From positions 2,790,001 to 2,854,000 of the forward strand of contig OY755179.1 of NCBI GenBank assembly GCA_963576735.1: a stretch of 64,000 nt of DNA, written 5' to 3'. The translations under genes and the position numbers were made by a program. The DNA is from Bedellia somnulentella. Its lineage: Eukaryota; Arthropoda; Insecta; Lepidoptera; Bedelliidae. The notes beneath the pieces were generated by a model that had not been told where the DNA came from, did no database searches, and saw only the letters and a program-made list of their open reading frames with translations. Position 1 is the stretch's first letter, and each line of letters starts with the position of its first letter. Positions 53,926 to 64,000 of the stretch are shown piece by piece.

Positions 53926-55403
53926 GGTAGAATACCCGCGGTGAGGGTTGAAATTTGTCTCTCCTAAAGCCATATATGTATGTCAGTTTCATAACCAACA
54001 CCCCTATGATATTTCGTGTGATGATATATAGCCTATGTTACTTTTGAAAGAAACTGGAAAGTATATCGGTTGAGCTGTTGGGGAATTAGGAACCTATTAC
54101 ATACAAAAAAATACCTCTCCTTTTGGAAATTAGATATTATAGACAAGAGATTTAAAAATGATTGGCTGATTAGTATAAAGACGGAACTCGTTGCAATGTT
54201 TTTTTAAATACCAATAATTGAATTTTTAATATATATATTAATAGTCTTAAGGTAATATAAAAAAATATTATATTTTTATTTACTTAAAAAGTTAGGTTCA
54301 TGTGCGGCCACACTACGTAATCCGCAAACATTATGGGTTGCCTATGTACTAAACTTATGCATTGTAAATTATGCTAGGTAACAGCTATGTAAAGACTATG
54401 CGAAAACAGTTAAGCTTTTAGTTTTTATAGTTATTTATTACCGTTGCCGTTGGCCCTAAAAACGTTGTTAAATAATCACAGTTTTCATGTTTTTGTGCCA
54501 GCAAATATTGACCCGAAGAAACACAGGCGTATATTCAATTTATAATAATCGTGCAAATTTGAGAAGGTCCACTAGTAAATGAATAAAGAAACAAGTATCT
54601 AGAACATATTATTATATATTTTTAACTAAAGCATAATCACTGTAAGATAAGCAAAGAACTATTGATACAAGTTTTTGTATGATAAATATACGCTTTATTA
54701 TTCGATTGTCATGGAGGAGAACTTCCAGGATTGAAATATAAATGTATGTTCTTGGGTAATTTTCAGTTCGTAAAGAATCTTCCGTAAAAAATTCTTATAA
54801 ATACAGAGACACCATATGAATGTTCCAGTTTGCAATCTTCAAATTTAGCTTCATCTTCACGAATAAGTGGTAGCAGTATAGTTAGGTTTGTATCTCACGT
54901 TCAGGTACGTAAAATATTTATTTTTAAATAGTAACCATTTATTTAATTAATTATTATACGGGATTAAAAAATGTATTAATTGGTTTTCAAAACATCTAAT
55001 AATGAAAATGAAAATTGTTTATTTTGTTGTGTTATTTTCCATAAATTTTGTCTCTACTCTTTAATTATTTTTTAGCTTTGGATATACTTACAAACAGTCT
55101 ATTCGAACATATAAAAAAATTGTTTATTTAACAACCTGACAATTCATACTTGTCAAACATTTAAAACATAGTTTTATTCTTTTTCAATAAAATTTTATAG
55201 AAATAATTGATAAATTAGTTACAAAATTAGGAACAATTTTGGATTTAGAGTATACGGTAGAATTAAATAAAGTGGCAGGTATTTATAATATCAATAGTAG
55301 CATAAGAATGGCAATACTAGATTTAAAATTATTCAACTCACAGACCGAATGAGCTAGTAACTAGTCTAAAACGTCAAATTTGGATCACCATACCAGGGAC
55401 ATA

Positions 55404-56756
55404 CAGATCCACAATCTTTTCTTGGCCGGTGGCGACACTGGTACTACTGTCGCCATTTTGAAATTTCGGCCTGTCATTGTCAGGTAGTTCTCAACTAAAT
55501 AAAAATTATAGGGTGACCTACGTATATAATAAATTATCACTTTAATTAATATTTTTTGTAGTGGAAACTTTTTTTTAAAGATAATTATTTTTATCATGTA
55601 TCTTTGCTAATTAATAAACGCTATTATTTCCAGTATTTGATACAAAAATTTAATAAAATTATTACTTATTTTGTTAAATTTTAGGTAGGTAGGCTAACAC
55701 TGTCTGAAGAGTTGTGCGCACATGATTATAGCGGTGCGGGTTACGGGAAGTGGGGAAATACTCCCGAATAAGATTTCACTTCGTATACACTGATGAGTGG
55801 GTTCTAATTCTTATGCGGGGATGTACCAATGTGTTACTTCTTAAGTCATAACTGTCTGACATATATATAAAAATATAAGTCTGTTAACATCAATAGAAAA
55901 GTGCCCATAAATTCACTAACCCAGCAAAATGAATGACCCAAACGATATCTAATGTTTAGAATTATTTTTTCTGTGTCACCTTTTTAGGGTATCTATGTGT
56001 GAATATGAAATTTAAAAGACAGCACACGACAAGGTAAGCCTCTGATTTACAGGATTAAAAAATGATTTTATGTAGTTACCCACTTATCAACTCTGAGTGT
56101 CACAAATAACAAATCCTTGAGTATAAAATAATGAAGCAGTTTGCAGAGAAGTACAATTGGCAGTGTTATCGCTGAAAGCGATCTCTTCCAGGCAACATTT
56201 GGGAGGTAAGATCAGCAAATTTAGGATACACAGTCATTCGGGTAGACACAGACAAGGGCAAAAATAGATAAATATAATTAGCTTACATTAAAAGGTTTAC
56301 TATTGTTTACTTACAATGATAGTTATTAAATACATACATACATATACTCACGACTGTGAATCCCTAAAAGGTGTAGCAAGAGCTAAGAAATTAGAAACTC
56401 CTCAGTCACTTTTGGAAAGCTGAGTGGGGTAAAGATGGTAAAATAAAGGTTGTTGGTGATGGATCTCCAGCCGCATCGCCCAAAAGTCTCTTAAAAGCCC
56501 TAATACCGTTAGTCGCCTACTACGTACACCCACCGGCAAATGGGGTAGTGCTATTCTAAGCCAACACTACACAGCACTTAGTTATTAAATGAATTAATAT
56601 TATATAAATTGTTTTATTAAGACATTTCAATACATAAATAAATTAGCCTGTATGATGTAAAATTATTTCCCTTATAATGGTAAAATTTTATTTACTGGCA
56701 ATACTAATTTCGATGACAGCGACGCCCTTACCGGCCAAGAAATGTATGTGGATCTG
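55404..56756. mobile_element. 1353-bp TIR transposon, non-autonomous, TA target
   Basis: The left end CAGATCCACAATCTTTTCTT and the right end (reverse complement CAGATCCACATACATTTCTT) are like the 80-bp MITE ends, and both continue GGCCGGT. TA flanks at 55402-55403 and 56757-56758. The left palindrome arm has an uninterrupted site (near 48980-48990). It holds a SINE-A and otherwise unassigned AT-rich sequence. No transposase frame is present. Confidence 0.85.
56329..56577 (-). repeat. SINE-A nested in the TIR transposon
   Basis: Full-length minus-strand copy with CATACATACATATACTC and head CCAACACTACACAGC. Confidence 0.9.
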
Positions 56757-57014
56757 TAAGCTAAATCTTAAAAAGATTGTGAATACCAATAAAAAAAATC
56801 AATTCAATTCAATTTTTCTTCAATGGCCTTTGACCGTGTTTTAACACAGTAACTTTGCCAACGTCCAGTGAAAAGAAAACACATTTTGAAAAGTTAAAAA
56901 AAAAATTGAAACTGATTTACATACACTCATTGATCATTCATGGTTGAAAAATAAAATAAATATTACCAACAAAATAATTACTACAAAATTATCAATATGA
57001 ACAAAAAGAATGCA

Positions 57015-60000
57015 TTATAATTTTATATTATGGACCTTGATGAAATGACATAAAGTTTTAATGAAAGGGGTATATACAAAACAAAGTAAACATTTAAAAT
57101 TAGTAGGAAGAGGGATGAAAGGAGGCAAAACATCATATAAAGAAAATGATAAATTAGGACATGCGAAAAAAATATGGTCAACTGTTCCTTCATCTAATCC
57201 ACACTCGCAAATCAAACTGTCCCTTATCCTTATTTTAGCAAGGTGAACCGGAGTACACGAATGACCTAAACGAAGTCTACAAATAGTGGATGCTACCCAT
57301 TTGTCAGCAGATTTACATTTGAAAAACCAAGGTCTAGACGGAATGTCGTCACCCTGGATATCACCGTAATATTTACCTTTTAAAGATTTTGACTGGAGCC
57401 AAAGCAATTTCCAAGATTCAAACATTCGAGGCCTTGCTATCGAGCATAAATCATGACTATAGATTATTGAGTAATCAATACAGCCGGAACTAATGGCTAA
57501 TTTGGCATAATTATCAGCCAACTCATTTCCAGAAATGCCACAGTGACTGGGAATCCAGCCAATGATAATGTAAATTTTTTTCGAATGACTAGTGAAGAGA
57601 TGGTTTTTGATTTCTAATATAATGGGGAATTTATTCTTACTTCTAAATGGATTGGATGTTATGGCTTGTAAACTGCTCAGGCAATCAGAGAGAATTAACG
57701 CTTTTTGTATGTTATGAGATATACAGAACTTAATAGCTTCTAAAATAGCAACAGATTCACCAGTAAAGACGGATGATTCGGCTGGACATTTTTGAGATAG
57801 TATGATTTTGTATTTGGGAATCCATGCAGCTGCACCAACAAGACTATTGTCAAGTTTAGAAGCGTCAGTGTAAATTTCAAGTCTATCCGACATTGTTTCT
57901 GAGATGCAAGACCTCAGGGACTTGTTAGGGTCGGGAAGATCTTTATGAATACCGAGGTTAAATAAAATATTAGGCTGGAAAATAAGAGCTTCGTAGGGGA
58001 TTAGGAACAAAGGATTAGTAGAATATTGGGAAATAGGATTTTGCAAATTTTGAAGAAAGTTATAACTTCTTAGAAGTGGGAATTCTCTGTCAGATGTATT
58101 TAATGAATTGAGAATCCGGAGTTTATCCATAAGGGGGTGAGACGAAGATTGAGCAACTTTGAATAGGAATCGGTCGCAAAGGTATTGCCTTCTGATTGAT
58201 AAAGGGCACTCTGCACATTCAACTTGCATGGCATTAATTGGGGACGACTTCATTGCACCCAATATAATACGGAGGCATTTAGATTGCAGTTTGTTAATTT
58301 TTTCTAAAGCTAACTTACTGCAAGGGCATAGTAAGAATAGACCATAGTCAAAATGGCTGCGAACAATAGCGTTATAGAGCAATTTTTGGGTGAAGGGATG
58401 AGAACCCCACCACACACCAGATAAACACCGTATAACGTTAATGCTCTTTTCGCATTTTTCAACTATATAATTAATGTGAGCATTTCCTGATAACCTAGAG
58501 TCTAAAATGACCCCTAAAAATTTAACATTATCAACAGTTGGAATTACTACATCATTTACTTTAATACAAATGGAGGGAACGTTATACTTGCGAGTAAAAA
58601 TTATTGATTTGCTCTTAGGAGCTGAAATGGAAAGACCATGTTCAGATAACCAGGAATCAAGGTAATCAAGGGCTCGGTTGATACGTTGTTCAGCTACAGA
58701 AATATCTTTAGCAGATACATAGAGACAAATGTCATCAGCATATTGTAATATGTTGCAAAAGCTTGTCACGGAGTATTCTAAGAGTGATGTGTAAAGATTA
58801 TAAAGTAGAGGACTAAGCACAGATCCCTGGGGGAGACCTTTCCAGACAAGTCTTGCGGGAGACGGAGATGAAGAAGATTGAGAGCGAATGCTAATAGATC
58901 TTGAAGTTAGGAGATTAAATATAAAATGAGTTAACTTCACAGGCACATTCAAATCAAGTAAAATTTGTCTGAGCAATGGGAGTAAAACATTATCATAGGC
59001 TGAAAGAATGTCAAGAAAAACAGCCACTACATATTCCTTTTTGGCATAAGAAGAACGGATATCAGTTATTATAATGCTCAAGTTATCCATTGTACTCATA
59101 CCTTTGCGAAAGCCAAACTGAGATTTAGCAATAAGTCCTTGGTTTTCTACAAACCATTCCAGACGATTCTTGATGCGATGTTCTGTGACTTTAAGAAGTA
59201 CTGATGACAATGCAATTGGACGATAAGATGAAGCAGAAGAAGAAGGTTTTCCATATTTCAATACTGGAATAATAATTTGAGAACGCCATGTGTCGGGTAT
59301 AACACCTGTAGAAAAAAATATGTTAATAATATCCAAAAAAAAATGCTTGGCCTTTTGACCAGAGTTGACCAGAAAGGAATAAGGGATCCCATCTTCACCG
59401 GGACTAGAGTCTACCAGACCTTTCATAGCACATTCCAATTCATCAGCAGAAAAAGGACGATCAAGATCATTAGTAGAAGTAATACTTAATAGGTTATACT
59501 GTAGCATATGCTTAGATGGAACCATGGGAGGAGCCAAACGATCTATAAAAGACTCGAGCCATGAGAAGCAGTTGGACGTATAATTATAAGGACCAGAAGT
59601 CAGAGCAGATCGGAATCGTTTGATTTGTTTCCAAACAACAGCAGCCGGGGTTCTAGGGTGTAAAGATTGGCAAAAACTCTTCCAGCTTTGTCTTTTTTTA
59701 TTTTTTAAAGATTTACGACATCTTGCCGCTGCCTCTTGATACAAGAGGAAATTTTCTGTCGTCATGTCAAGGTTATAGTTAATTTCAGCATTACGTCTTA
59801 CACGGATAATTTCGGAACATTCTCTATCCCACCAAGCAGGAGATGAATGATGATTGACGAGCGGTTTTTTTTTGGGGAAATTATTGTCTGCAGAGAATAT
59901 CATCGCATTAACAAAAAATGTGTAACAATCTTTTACGTTATTCTGTGAAAGAACCGGAAACGCAGATAATTTATTTTCTAACGATAACTTATAGTCATCC

Positions 60001-60713
60001 CAATTTGCTGATTCCAGTCTATACTGTAAAAGGGGAGCTAAATTTGGAAGAGTAGGAATAGTTATCGAAGAGGAGATAATAATAGGGAAGTGATCACTTC
60101 CACACGAATTGGATAAAACTGACCAATTGAAAGATCTAGCCACAGATAAAGATGAAATAGTTAAGTCTACAGCACTTCTAGGATCTTGGGTAGGTAGCAC
60201 TCTGCGAGTAGGAGAACCATCATTCATAATGCAAATGTCCAATGTATCGCAAAACTCTAAGATAAGAGGAGAAAAACTATCAGTATGATGACAACCCCAC
60301 ATAGTGTGATGACAGTTGAGATCACCCATGACAATCATGGGATGAGGAATAGAAGAGAGAATAGAAGAAAGTTCAAGAATTATAGAAGATGAAGGATGAG
60401 GAATATAAACTGATGAAATGGAGTAGTCTAGAATTTTGACCGCAGTAATATAAATATTAGACACTGAGGGAGGTAGAGCAATTTGGGAAAAAGATATATC
60501 CCGTCTTATAAGAAGAGCACTAGCGCCACCCCTAACATCCCTGTCATCCCGGAGGCAAGCATAGCCAGGCACCCTGAAAAGGGAATCCTGAACTAGCCAT
60601 GTCTCCGAGAGGGCAATGATGGCAGGATCAAACTTTTTTAATAAATAAAGAAGTTCGGATTTTTTAGCTCTAACACTCTGGCAGTTCCATTGAAGAATGG
60701 TTAGTTTGGCCAT
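57015..60713 (-). CDS. LINE ORF2: endonuclease, reverse transcriptase, RNase H
   Basis: A 1232-residue polyprotein that would nick DNA and copy the element RNA at the nick. The N-terminal APE-type endonuclease is seen in QWNCQSVRAK (near 8), SETWL (35), GDLNCHHTMWG (near 130) and SDHFPI (near 208). RT has YRPIALSSVLLK near 497, the motif A aspartate in VFLDILSAYDNV near 565, GLPQGSVLSPLLYN near 627 and YADD near 659. RNase H follows with IYTDASKLDNS near 950, the E of GESVAILEAIKF, SDCLSSLQA near 1007, and PSHCGISGNELAD near 1058. A C-terminal CxC...HxxxxC cluster (CECGLDEGTVDHIFFAC) is near 1170. An APE-RT-RNase H order with a zinc-knuckle ORF1 upstream is that of the I/Nimb/LOA group; the clade within it is not settled. 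Starts at MAKLTILQW, 27 bp after ORF1. No disabling change is seen. Confidence 0.93.
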   Translation of the reverse strand: MAKLTILQWNCQSVRAKKSELLYLLKKFDPAIIALSETWLVQDSLFRVPGYACLRDDRDVRGGASALLIRRDISFSQIALPPSVSNIYITAVKILDYSISSVYIPHPSSSIILELSSILSSIPHPMIVMGDLNCHHTMWGCHHTDSFSPLILEFCDTLDICIMNDGSPTRRVLPTQDPRSAVDLTISSLSVARSFNWSVLSNSCGSDHFPIIISSSITIPTLPNLAPLLQYRLESANWDDYKLSLENKLSAFPVLSQNNVKDCYTFFVNAMIFSADNNFPKKKPLVNHHSSPAWWDRECSEIIRVRRNAEINYNLDMTTENFLLYQEAAARCRKSLKNKKRQSWKSFCQSLHPRTPAAVVWKQIKRFRSALTSGPYNYTSNCFSWLESFIDRLAPPMVPSKHMLQYNLLSITSTNDLDRPFSADELECAMKGLVDSSPGEDGIPYSFLVNSGQKAKHFFLDIINIFFSTGVIPDTWRSQIIIPVLKYGKPSSSASSYRPIALSSVLLKVTEHRIKNRLEWFVENQGLIAKSQFGFRKGMSTMDNLSIIITDIRSSYAKKEYVVAVFLDILSAYDNVLLPLLRQILLDLNVPVKLTHFIFNLLTSRSISIRSQSSSSPSPARLVWKGLPQGSVLSPLLYNLYTSLLEYSVTSFCNILQYADDICLYVSAKDISVAEQRINRALDYLDSWLSEHGLSISAPKSKSIIFTRKYNVPSICIKVNDVVIPTVDNVKFLGVILDSRLSGNAHINYIVEKCEKSINVIRCLSGVWWGSHPFTQKLLYNAIVRSHFDYGLFLLCPCSKLALEKINKLQSKCLRIILGAMKSSPINAMQVECAECPLSIRRQYLCDRFLFKVAQSSSHPLMDKLRILNSLNTSDREFPLLRSYNFLQNLQNPISQYSTNPLFLIPYEALIFQPNILFNLGIHKDLPDPNKSLRSCISETMSDRLEIYTDASKLDNSLVGAAAWIPKYKIILSQKCPAESSVFTGESVAILEAIKFCISHNIQKALILSDCLSSLQAITSNPFRSKNKFPIILEIKNHLFTSHSKKIYIIIGWIPSHCGISGNELADNYAKLAISSGCIDYSIIYSHDLCSIARPRMFESWKLLWLQSKSLKGKYYGDIQGDDIPSRPWFFKCKSADKWVASTICRLRLGHSCTPVHLAKIRIRDSLICECGLDEGTVDHIFFACPNLSFSLYDVLPPFIPLPTNFKCLLCFVYTPFIKTLCHFIKVHNIKL

Positions 60714-60740
60714 TATTGTTGATACAGAGGTTAAGTTTAT

Positions 60741-62102
60741 TCAGTAAAGCAGCAACAAACAGTTTTCCGGTAAACAGTCATTATATTTTGATATGATATT
60801 GATAAGGGCCGAAGCCAAAAGTTCAATTAAATTATCATTTGGAGAAATAGAATCATGCCGAGACGCCAAAAGAGCGCACCCATTTTGAAGTGATGAAGGT
60901 TCTGGTCTGATAATTTCAGAATGAGCAATTCTGTTATAACCTTTACCAGAGTATGTATGAGGTTTTGGAGACTTATATATAGTTTTTTTATACGAAACTG
61001 GTTGTTGGACTGGAGAAGTAGAAGAATGTGAATAATTAAATTGATTTGGGGCAGTAAATAGTTCAGAGGCCACGTCAGCGTAAGAACGTCTTACAGAAGG
61101 AAAACGAGAAGAGGCATCTGAGTATGATATAGAGTCCTGAGACATTACCAATTTTATTGATTTTTGTCGGGAAAATTCCGGACAACGTTTATCAGTAGCG
61201 AAGTGTTTACCTGAACAGAATAAGCAAGTCGAGTTTTCAATAGTAATGTCACAATTACAGCCATTGTGAGATTGTGAACATTTATAACACCTAGATTTAG
61301 AACGGCATTGATTTTGAACATGTCCAAATCTGCAGCAGTTAAGACACTGAATGGTTGGGAGGAGATAAGTCTCCACTCGAAGAGAATTATTATAAGAATA
61401 TATATACTGGGAGAGATTTTGACCTTGGAATGTCAAAACCACCGATTGAGTTGGTAGCCATTTAGGTGAATTAGCATCATCAAGAGATTTTCGGCTGAGT
61501 CTGCGAGCTTTGAGAATTTTTCCACAATTATTTGGAAGCTCAATGGAGTTAACTAATTCTTCCATTGACCAATCAACGGGGACCCCTTTTATTATGCCCA
61601 TTCGAGAAACATTATAAGTTGGAATAGAGCATTTGAATTTGGCTAAAGAAATGAGTTGGCAAGATGCAAAATCGTTAGCAGCTAAAGCAGAGTTAAATTC
61701 AACCGAAATACGGTTTCTTCCAATCTTTTTCAAACCATCTTTAATAATATTTTTGGTCAGGTTTGATTTATGTAAGAATTGACCAAATTTTAAAGGTCTG
61801 ATAGATAACCCAGCTGCTGGGTCAGGCTCTTCGCGAAAAACGTGAACAATAAAGGGACCCTTATCATCATTGGTGTACTCCTTTAACCCATTGGCAAACG
61901 CTTCATCCACATAAACCGTTTGGATGGAAGCGGAAGCCACCTCAGAATTCACAATAATCTTTTTTGAAATTATTTTGTCATTATTAATTGAAAATGGACG
62001 TTTACGAGCTTCACTTGAAAATACAGGAGGCGAGCTATATATATCCATCTCCTCAGGAGGAGGATCTGGAGGGCGAGGGGGACTAGGTGAATCAATACTC
62101 AT
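60741..62102 (-). CDS. LINE ORF1: gag-like RNA-binding protein
   Basis: A 453-residue nucleic-acid-binding protein expected to package the element RNA. It begins with a Pro-rich, acidic stretch (MSIDSPSPPRPPDPPPEEMD). About residues 80-240 look like two RRM-related folds (GPFIVHVFREEP; MGIIKGVPVDWSMEELVNSI). Three zinc knuckles follow near residues 260-320: CLNCCRFGHVQNQC, the less regular CYKCSQSHNGCNC, and CLFCSGKHFATDKRC. The last ~130 residues are Ser-rich and likely disordered. This order is standard for ORF1 of I- and Jockey-group insect LINEs. It lies directly upstream of ORF2 in the same element and has no frameshift or early stop. Confidence 0.92.
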   Translation of the reverse strand: MSIDSPSPPRPPDPPPEEMDIYSSPPVFSSEARKRPFSINNDKIISKKIIVNSEVASASIQTVYVDEAFANGLKEYTNDDKGPFIVHVFREEPDPAAGLSIRPLKFGQFLHKSNLTKNIIKDGLKKIGRNRISVEFNSALAANDFASCQLISLAKFKCSIPTYNVSRMGIIKGVPVDWSMEELVNSIELPNNCGKILKARRLSRKSLDDANSPKWLPTQSVVLTFQGQNLSQYIYSYNNSLRVETYLLPTIQCLNCCRFGHVQNQCRSKSRCYKCSQSHNGCNCDITIENSTCLFCSGKHFATDKRCPEFSRQKSIKLVMSQDSISYSDASSRFPSVRRSYADVASELFTAPNQFNYSHSSTSPVQQPVSYKKTIYKSPKPHTYSGKGYNRIAHSEIIRPEPSSLQNGCALLASRHDSISPNDNLIELLASALINIISKYNDCLPENCLLLLY

Positions 62103-62814
62103 TATATTTACAAGCTAAATGTAAAATAATCAACAACTACAGATAAACTATATTACAGCAATGAATGAACTAGATGAGCGAATAAATTTAATCAAACAGA
62201 TAACACGTGTTGTCTAATCACCATCCGCCGGACAATCGAATCCAATCTGGCCGTTTGATTGCAAAAAAGTTATTTTCCGTTCATTTAGTATGATTTACTG
62301 CTGAAAATATTCGTTTTCTTGATTATTTTTCAGAAAATCATAATCTTTTCCGAGCGCTTGACAGTTTTCCTAAAAAAAATCAATTAAGTTAGCATTGTGA
62401 CATTTAGTGACATGTGATAGAATTTTGACGGTTTCATGTCAAATTTATGACAGTTGGAATAAATTTTTTTCTTATTTTTAAAGCAAGTTTGTGTTTGGCC
62501 AAGATTTCGCGTACTGAGTTTTTAAGAAAAAGTTTCACTTTACTTTGAACAGACTGCAAAAAATAAAAATGTTATCTTATAAACACGACTAATTATGAAC
62601 AAGCATGAGGCAAACTTAAAACAAAGTCTAATCTAAGGAAAACAAGTCTTGATGTAAAACAAAACTAAAAAGACTCTTAAACGTGCCACATCTTCTCTAA
62701 CAAATATTTATTTCATCATAAATTAAAGATAAATATTTCAATTACAATAATAATTTCAAGTTTTTTTCTCTCTATCAAAATAAAAAAATATAAAAGAAAA
62801 TCATATAAACCTAC

Positions 62815-62980
62815 TAGCGTAACTCACGAGATTAGTTCCTATCGGAGTAGGCAGAAACTATTAGTTTTGTTGGATTGGTACGATCCTGGCTAACCTATCT
62901 AGCTTATTTTAGTTTAATTAATCTTTTTATACGTGTTTTTTTATTCTTTACACTTCGGACGCCTGACAGGTTGTGTGATA
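62815..62980 (-). pseudogene. RTE-like LINE 3' fragment in the right arm
   Basis: CTCACGAGATTAGTTCCTAT onward; inverse counterpart of 48370-48540. Confidence 0.65.
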
Positions 62981-63844
62981 AATTTAAATGTATTTATTTT
63001 TTTTACTTGACCAATTGGTCTCTGGCACAATTATAACAATGAGGGGTTTTCCTTTTTTTCTTTTTTTCTTCTTCCCTGTTCTCAGGATAGATGGCGCCAG
63101 ACTTGCTATGTAACTGGATGTAATGATATCGTAAAACGGAACGTACATAAAAACGTTCTGATTTGAAAGTCTAAATAAATATCAGTTTAAGCCAATATAG
63201 CTTAGTAAAAAGTAGAGTCAGTAGAGTAAGATTTAACTTATACGTAAGTTTGTGACGTTCAAAAAATAGAGAACAATTCTTTTTATTTTGAAATAAATAT
63301 TTTTTATCTTTTTTTATCTTTATCTTTAAGTAAATAAACAAAGACGGTATTTATATTTAACATTCTTTTTTTTGTTTTTACTCGTCAAAAAGTTACTCTA
63401 TGGTGATGTGACACATGTTTTTAAAGTTGACATTGGCGAAATTATTGTGGCAACACGATTGAGGCCACGAAGAATAAATTAAAGTAAGTAACGTAGTTAC
63501 ATCAACGCCATCTACAGAGCTCTAGGAAACTATATTGTTTTTAATTCCCAAAAAGAAAACCTCTCATTCAAATTATACACAATTATAACTATTCCGCAAT
63601 AAATATATAGTTTATATAGACCCACTAACTTATCTGTAGAATATAAAACAGAGCAAAAGACAGATGTCATTTTCAAAACACGGGTACCTTTAGAGACTTT
63701 ATATCATTGAGGAAAAAAATAAAACAAATTTTTTACTATTGCACATCAATAAAACATTTGGGATAGGTTTGTTTCAATGAAAACTAGTATTACTCCATAT
63801 ACTAATACTAAGGAAATGATATTTTTATGACGGTTTGGGCATGA

Positions 63845-63995
63845 TGAGGATGAATAAGTAAATTGGTAAAAGAGATCTATAGACCCAATGTGGAAGGCAC
63901 TGTAAATTGATGTTAGTAGAGGACGACTACGGAGGACACAATTGGACCAAATAGAGTTTTCTCAAAAATACAGGTGGCTTCTGTAATAATGTCAT
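63845..63995 (+). pseudogene. RTE-like LINE coding fragment in the right arm
   Basis: AATTGGTAAAAGAGATCTAT (KLVKEIYR codons) then AGAGGACGACTACGGAGG. Inverse counterpart of 47905-48055. A small insertion (TAAATTGATG) breaks the frame. Confidence 0.65.
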
Positions 63996-64000
63996 GCCTA

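Larger units (their letters stand above)
56805..62370 (-). mobile_element. Full-length I-superfamily LINE with intact ORFs
   Basis: A 5566-bp element on the minus strand: 5' UTR 62370-62103 (268 bp), ORF1, a 27-bp gap, ORF2, and a 3' UTR of about 210 bp ending in AATTG repeats. TAAAAAAAATCAATT occurs at 56790-56804 and 62371-62385, a perfect 15-bp duplication. The left palindrome arm keeps the unoccupied site (about 48935-48960). Both ORFs are open, the 5' end looks complete and the duplication is undecayed: all signs of a recent insertion. Confidence 0.93.
52353..64000 (-). repeat. Right arm of giant palindrome, reaching the window end
   Basis: Inverse counterpart of 47901-51920, enlarged by insertions at 52564-53640 (several repeats), 55404-56756 and 56805-62370. 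The last base of the window still pairs with the left arm, so the arm may go on beyond it. By eye the arms share most but not all bases, with many small indels. Confidence 0.87.

Noticed and set aside
57500..57880. Host RNase H1 gene
   Set aside because: The RNase H motifs lie in frame within the LINE ORF2 downstream of RT, so this is the retroelement domain.
57061..59489. Plus-strand frames opposite the LINE ORF2
   Set aside because: Short antisense shadows of the intact minus-strand ORF2.

Overview
This looks like intergenic or intronic nuclear DNA from an insect, most likely a moth or butterfly (Lepidoptera). The reasons are an AT-rich background, an R4/Dong-type retrotransposon sitting in TAA microsatellites (Dong was first described from Bombyx mori), Helitron ends of the kind common in lepidopteran genomes, and dense SINE families. 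No host gene could be recognised with confidence. Almost everything identifiable is mobile or repetitive DNA. Copy boundaries were read by eye and are good to a few bases where a target-site duplication (TSD) is given, otherwise to about 10-20 bases.

Families. SINE-A (about 250 bp, unknown head, TATG-type tail) has about 40 copies or fragments throughout the window. Its last ~40 bases match the 3' end of an RTE-like LINE that is present as about a dozen short 3' fragments. SINE-B (about 360 bp) has a tRNA-like head with A and B boxes and a TTATG tail. Repeat C is a ~314-bp unit with a tRNA-like 71-mer in its middle, found head-to-tail, and it also gives rise to near-perfect hairpins. There are also TA-target TIR elements, fold-back MITEs and Helitron-like elements.

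Layout. 1-22 kb: SINE-A, SINE-B, RTE and repeat C copies, a 603-bp fold-back element (546-1148), a LINE fragment nested in a SINE (3990-4879), a hAT-like MITE (8048-8401) and LINE remnants. 22.6-30.55 kb: five same-orientation R4/Dong copies separated by TAA tracts. One (about 23.76-27.66 kb) is full length with an intact 1200-residue ORF; the others are fragments. 30.6-47.9 kb: more SINEs, tandem repeat C units split by a Helitron (32159-33120), a second Helitron candidate, a 172-bp direct repeat and a 241-bp tRNA-bearing hairpin (46194-46434).

47.9-64 kb: a very large imperfect palindrome. The left arm (about 47901-51920) is matched in inverse by 52353 to the window end, around a ~430-bp spacer. 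The right arm has grown by later insertions: a SINE-A, a short Helitron, a 145-bp fold-back element with a 15-bp TSD, a 1353-bp TIR element and a 5566-bp I-superfamily LINE. That LINE has both ORFs intact and a perfect 15-bp TSD. Because the left arm lacks these insertions, it serves as an internal record of several pre-insertion sites.

How the pieces work together. The two intact autonomous elements are the R4/Dong copy (reverse transcriptase plus restriction-like endonuclease) and the I-like LINE (zinc-knuckle ORF1; ORF2 with endonuclease, reverse transcriptase and RNase H). SINE-A probably borrows the machinery of the RTE-like LINE whose tail it shares.
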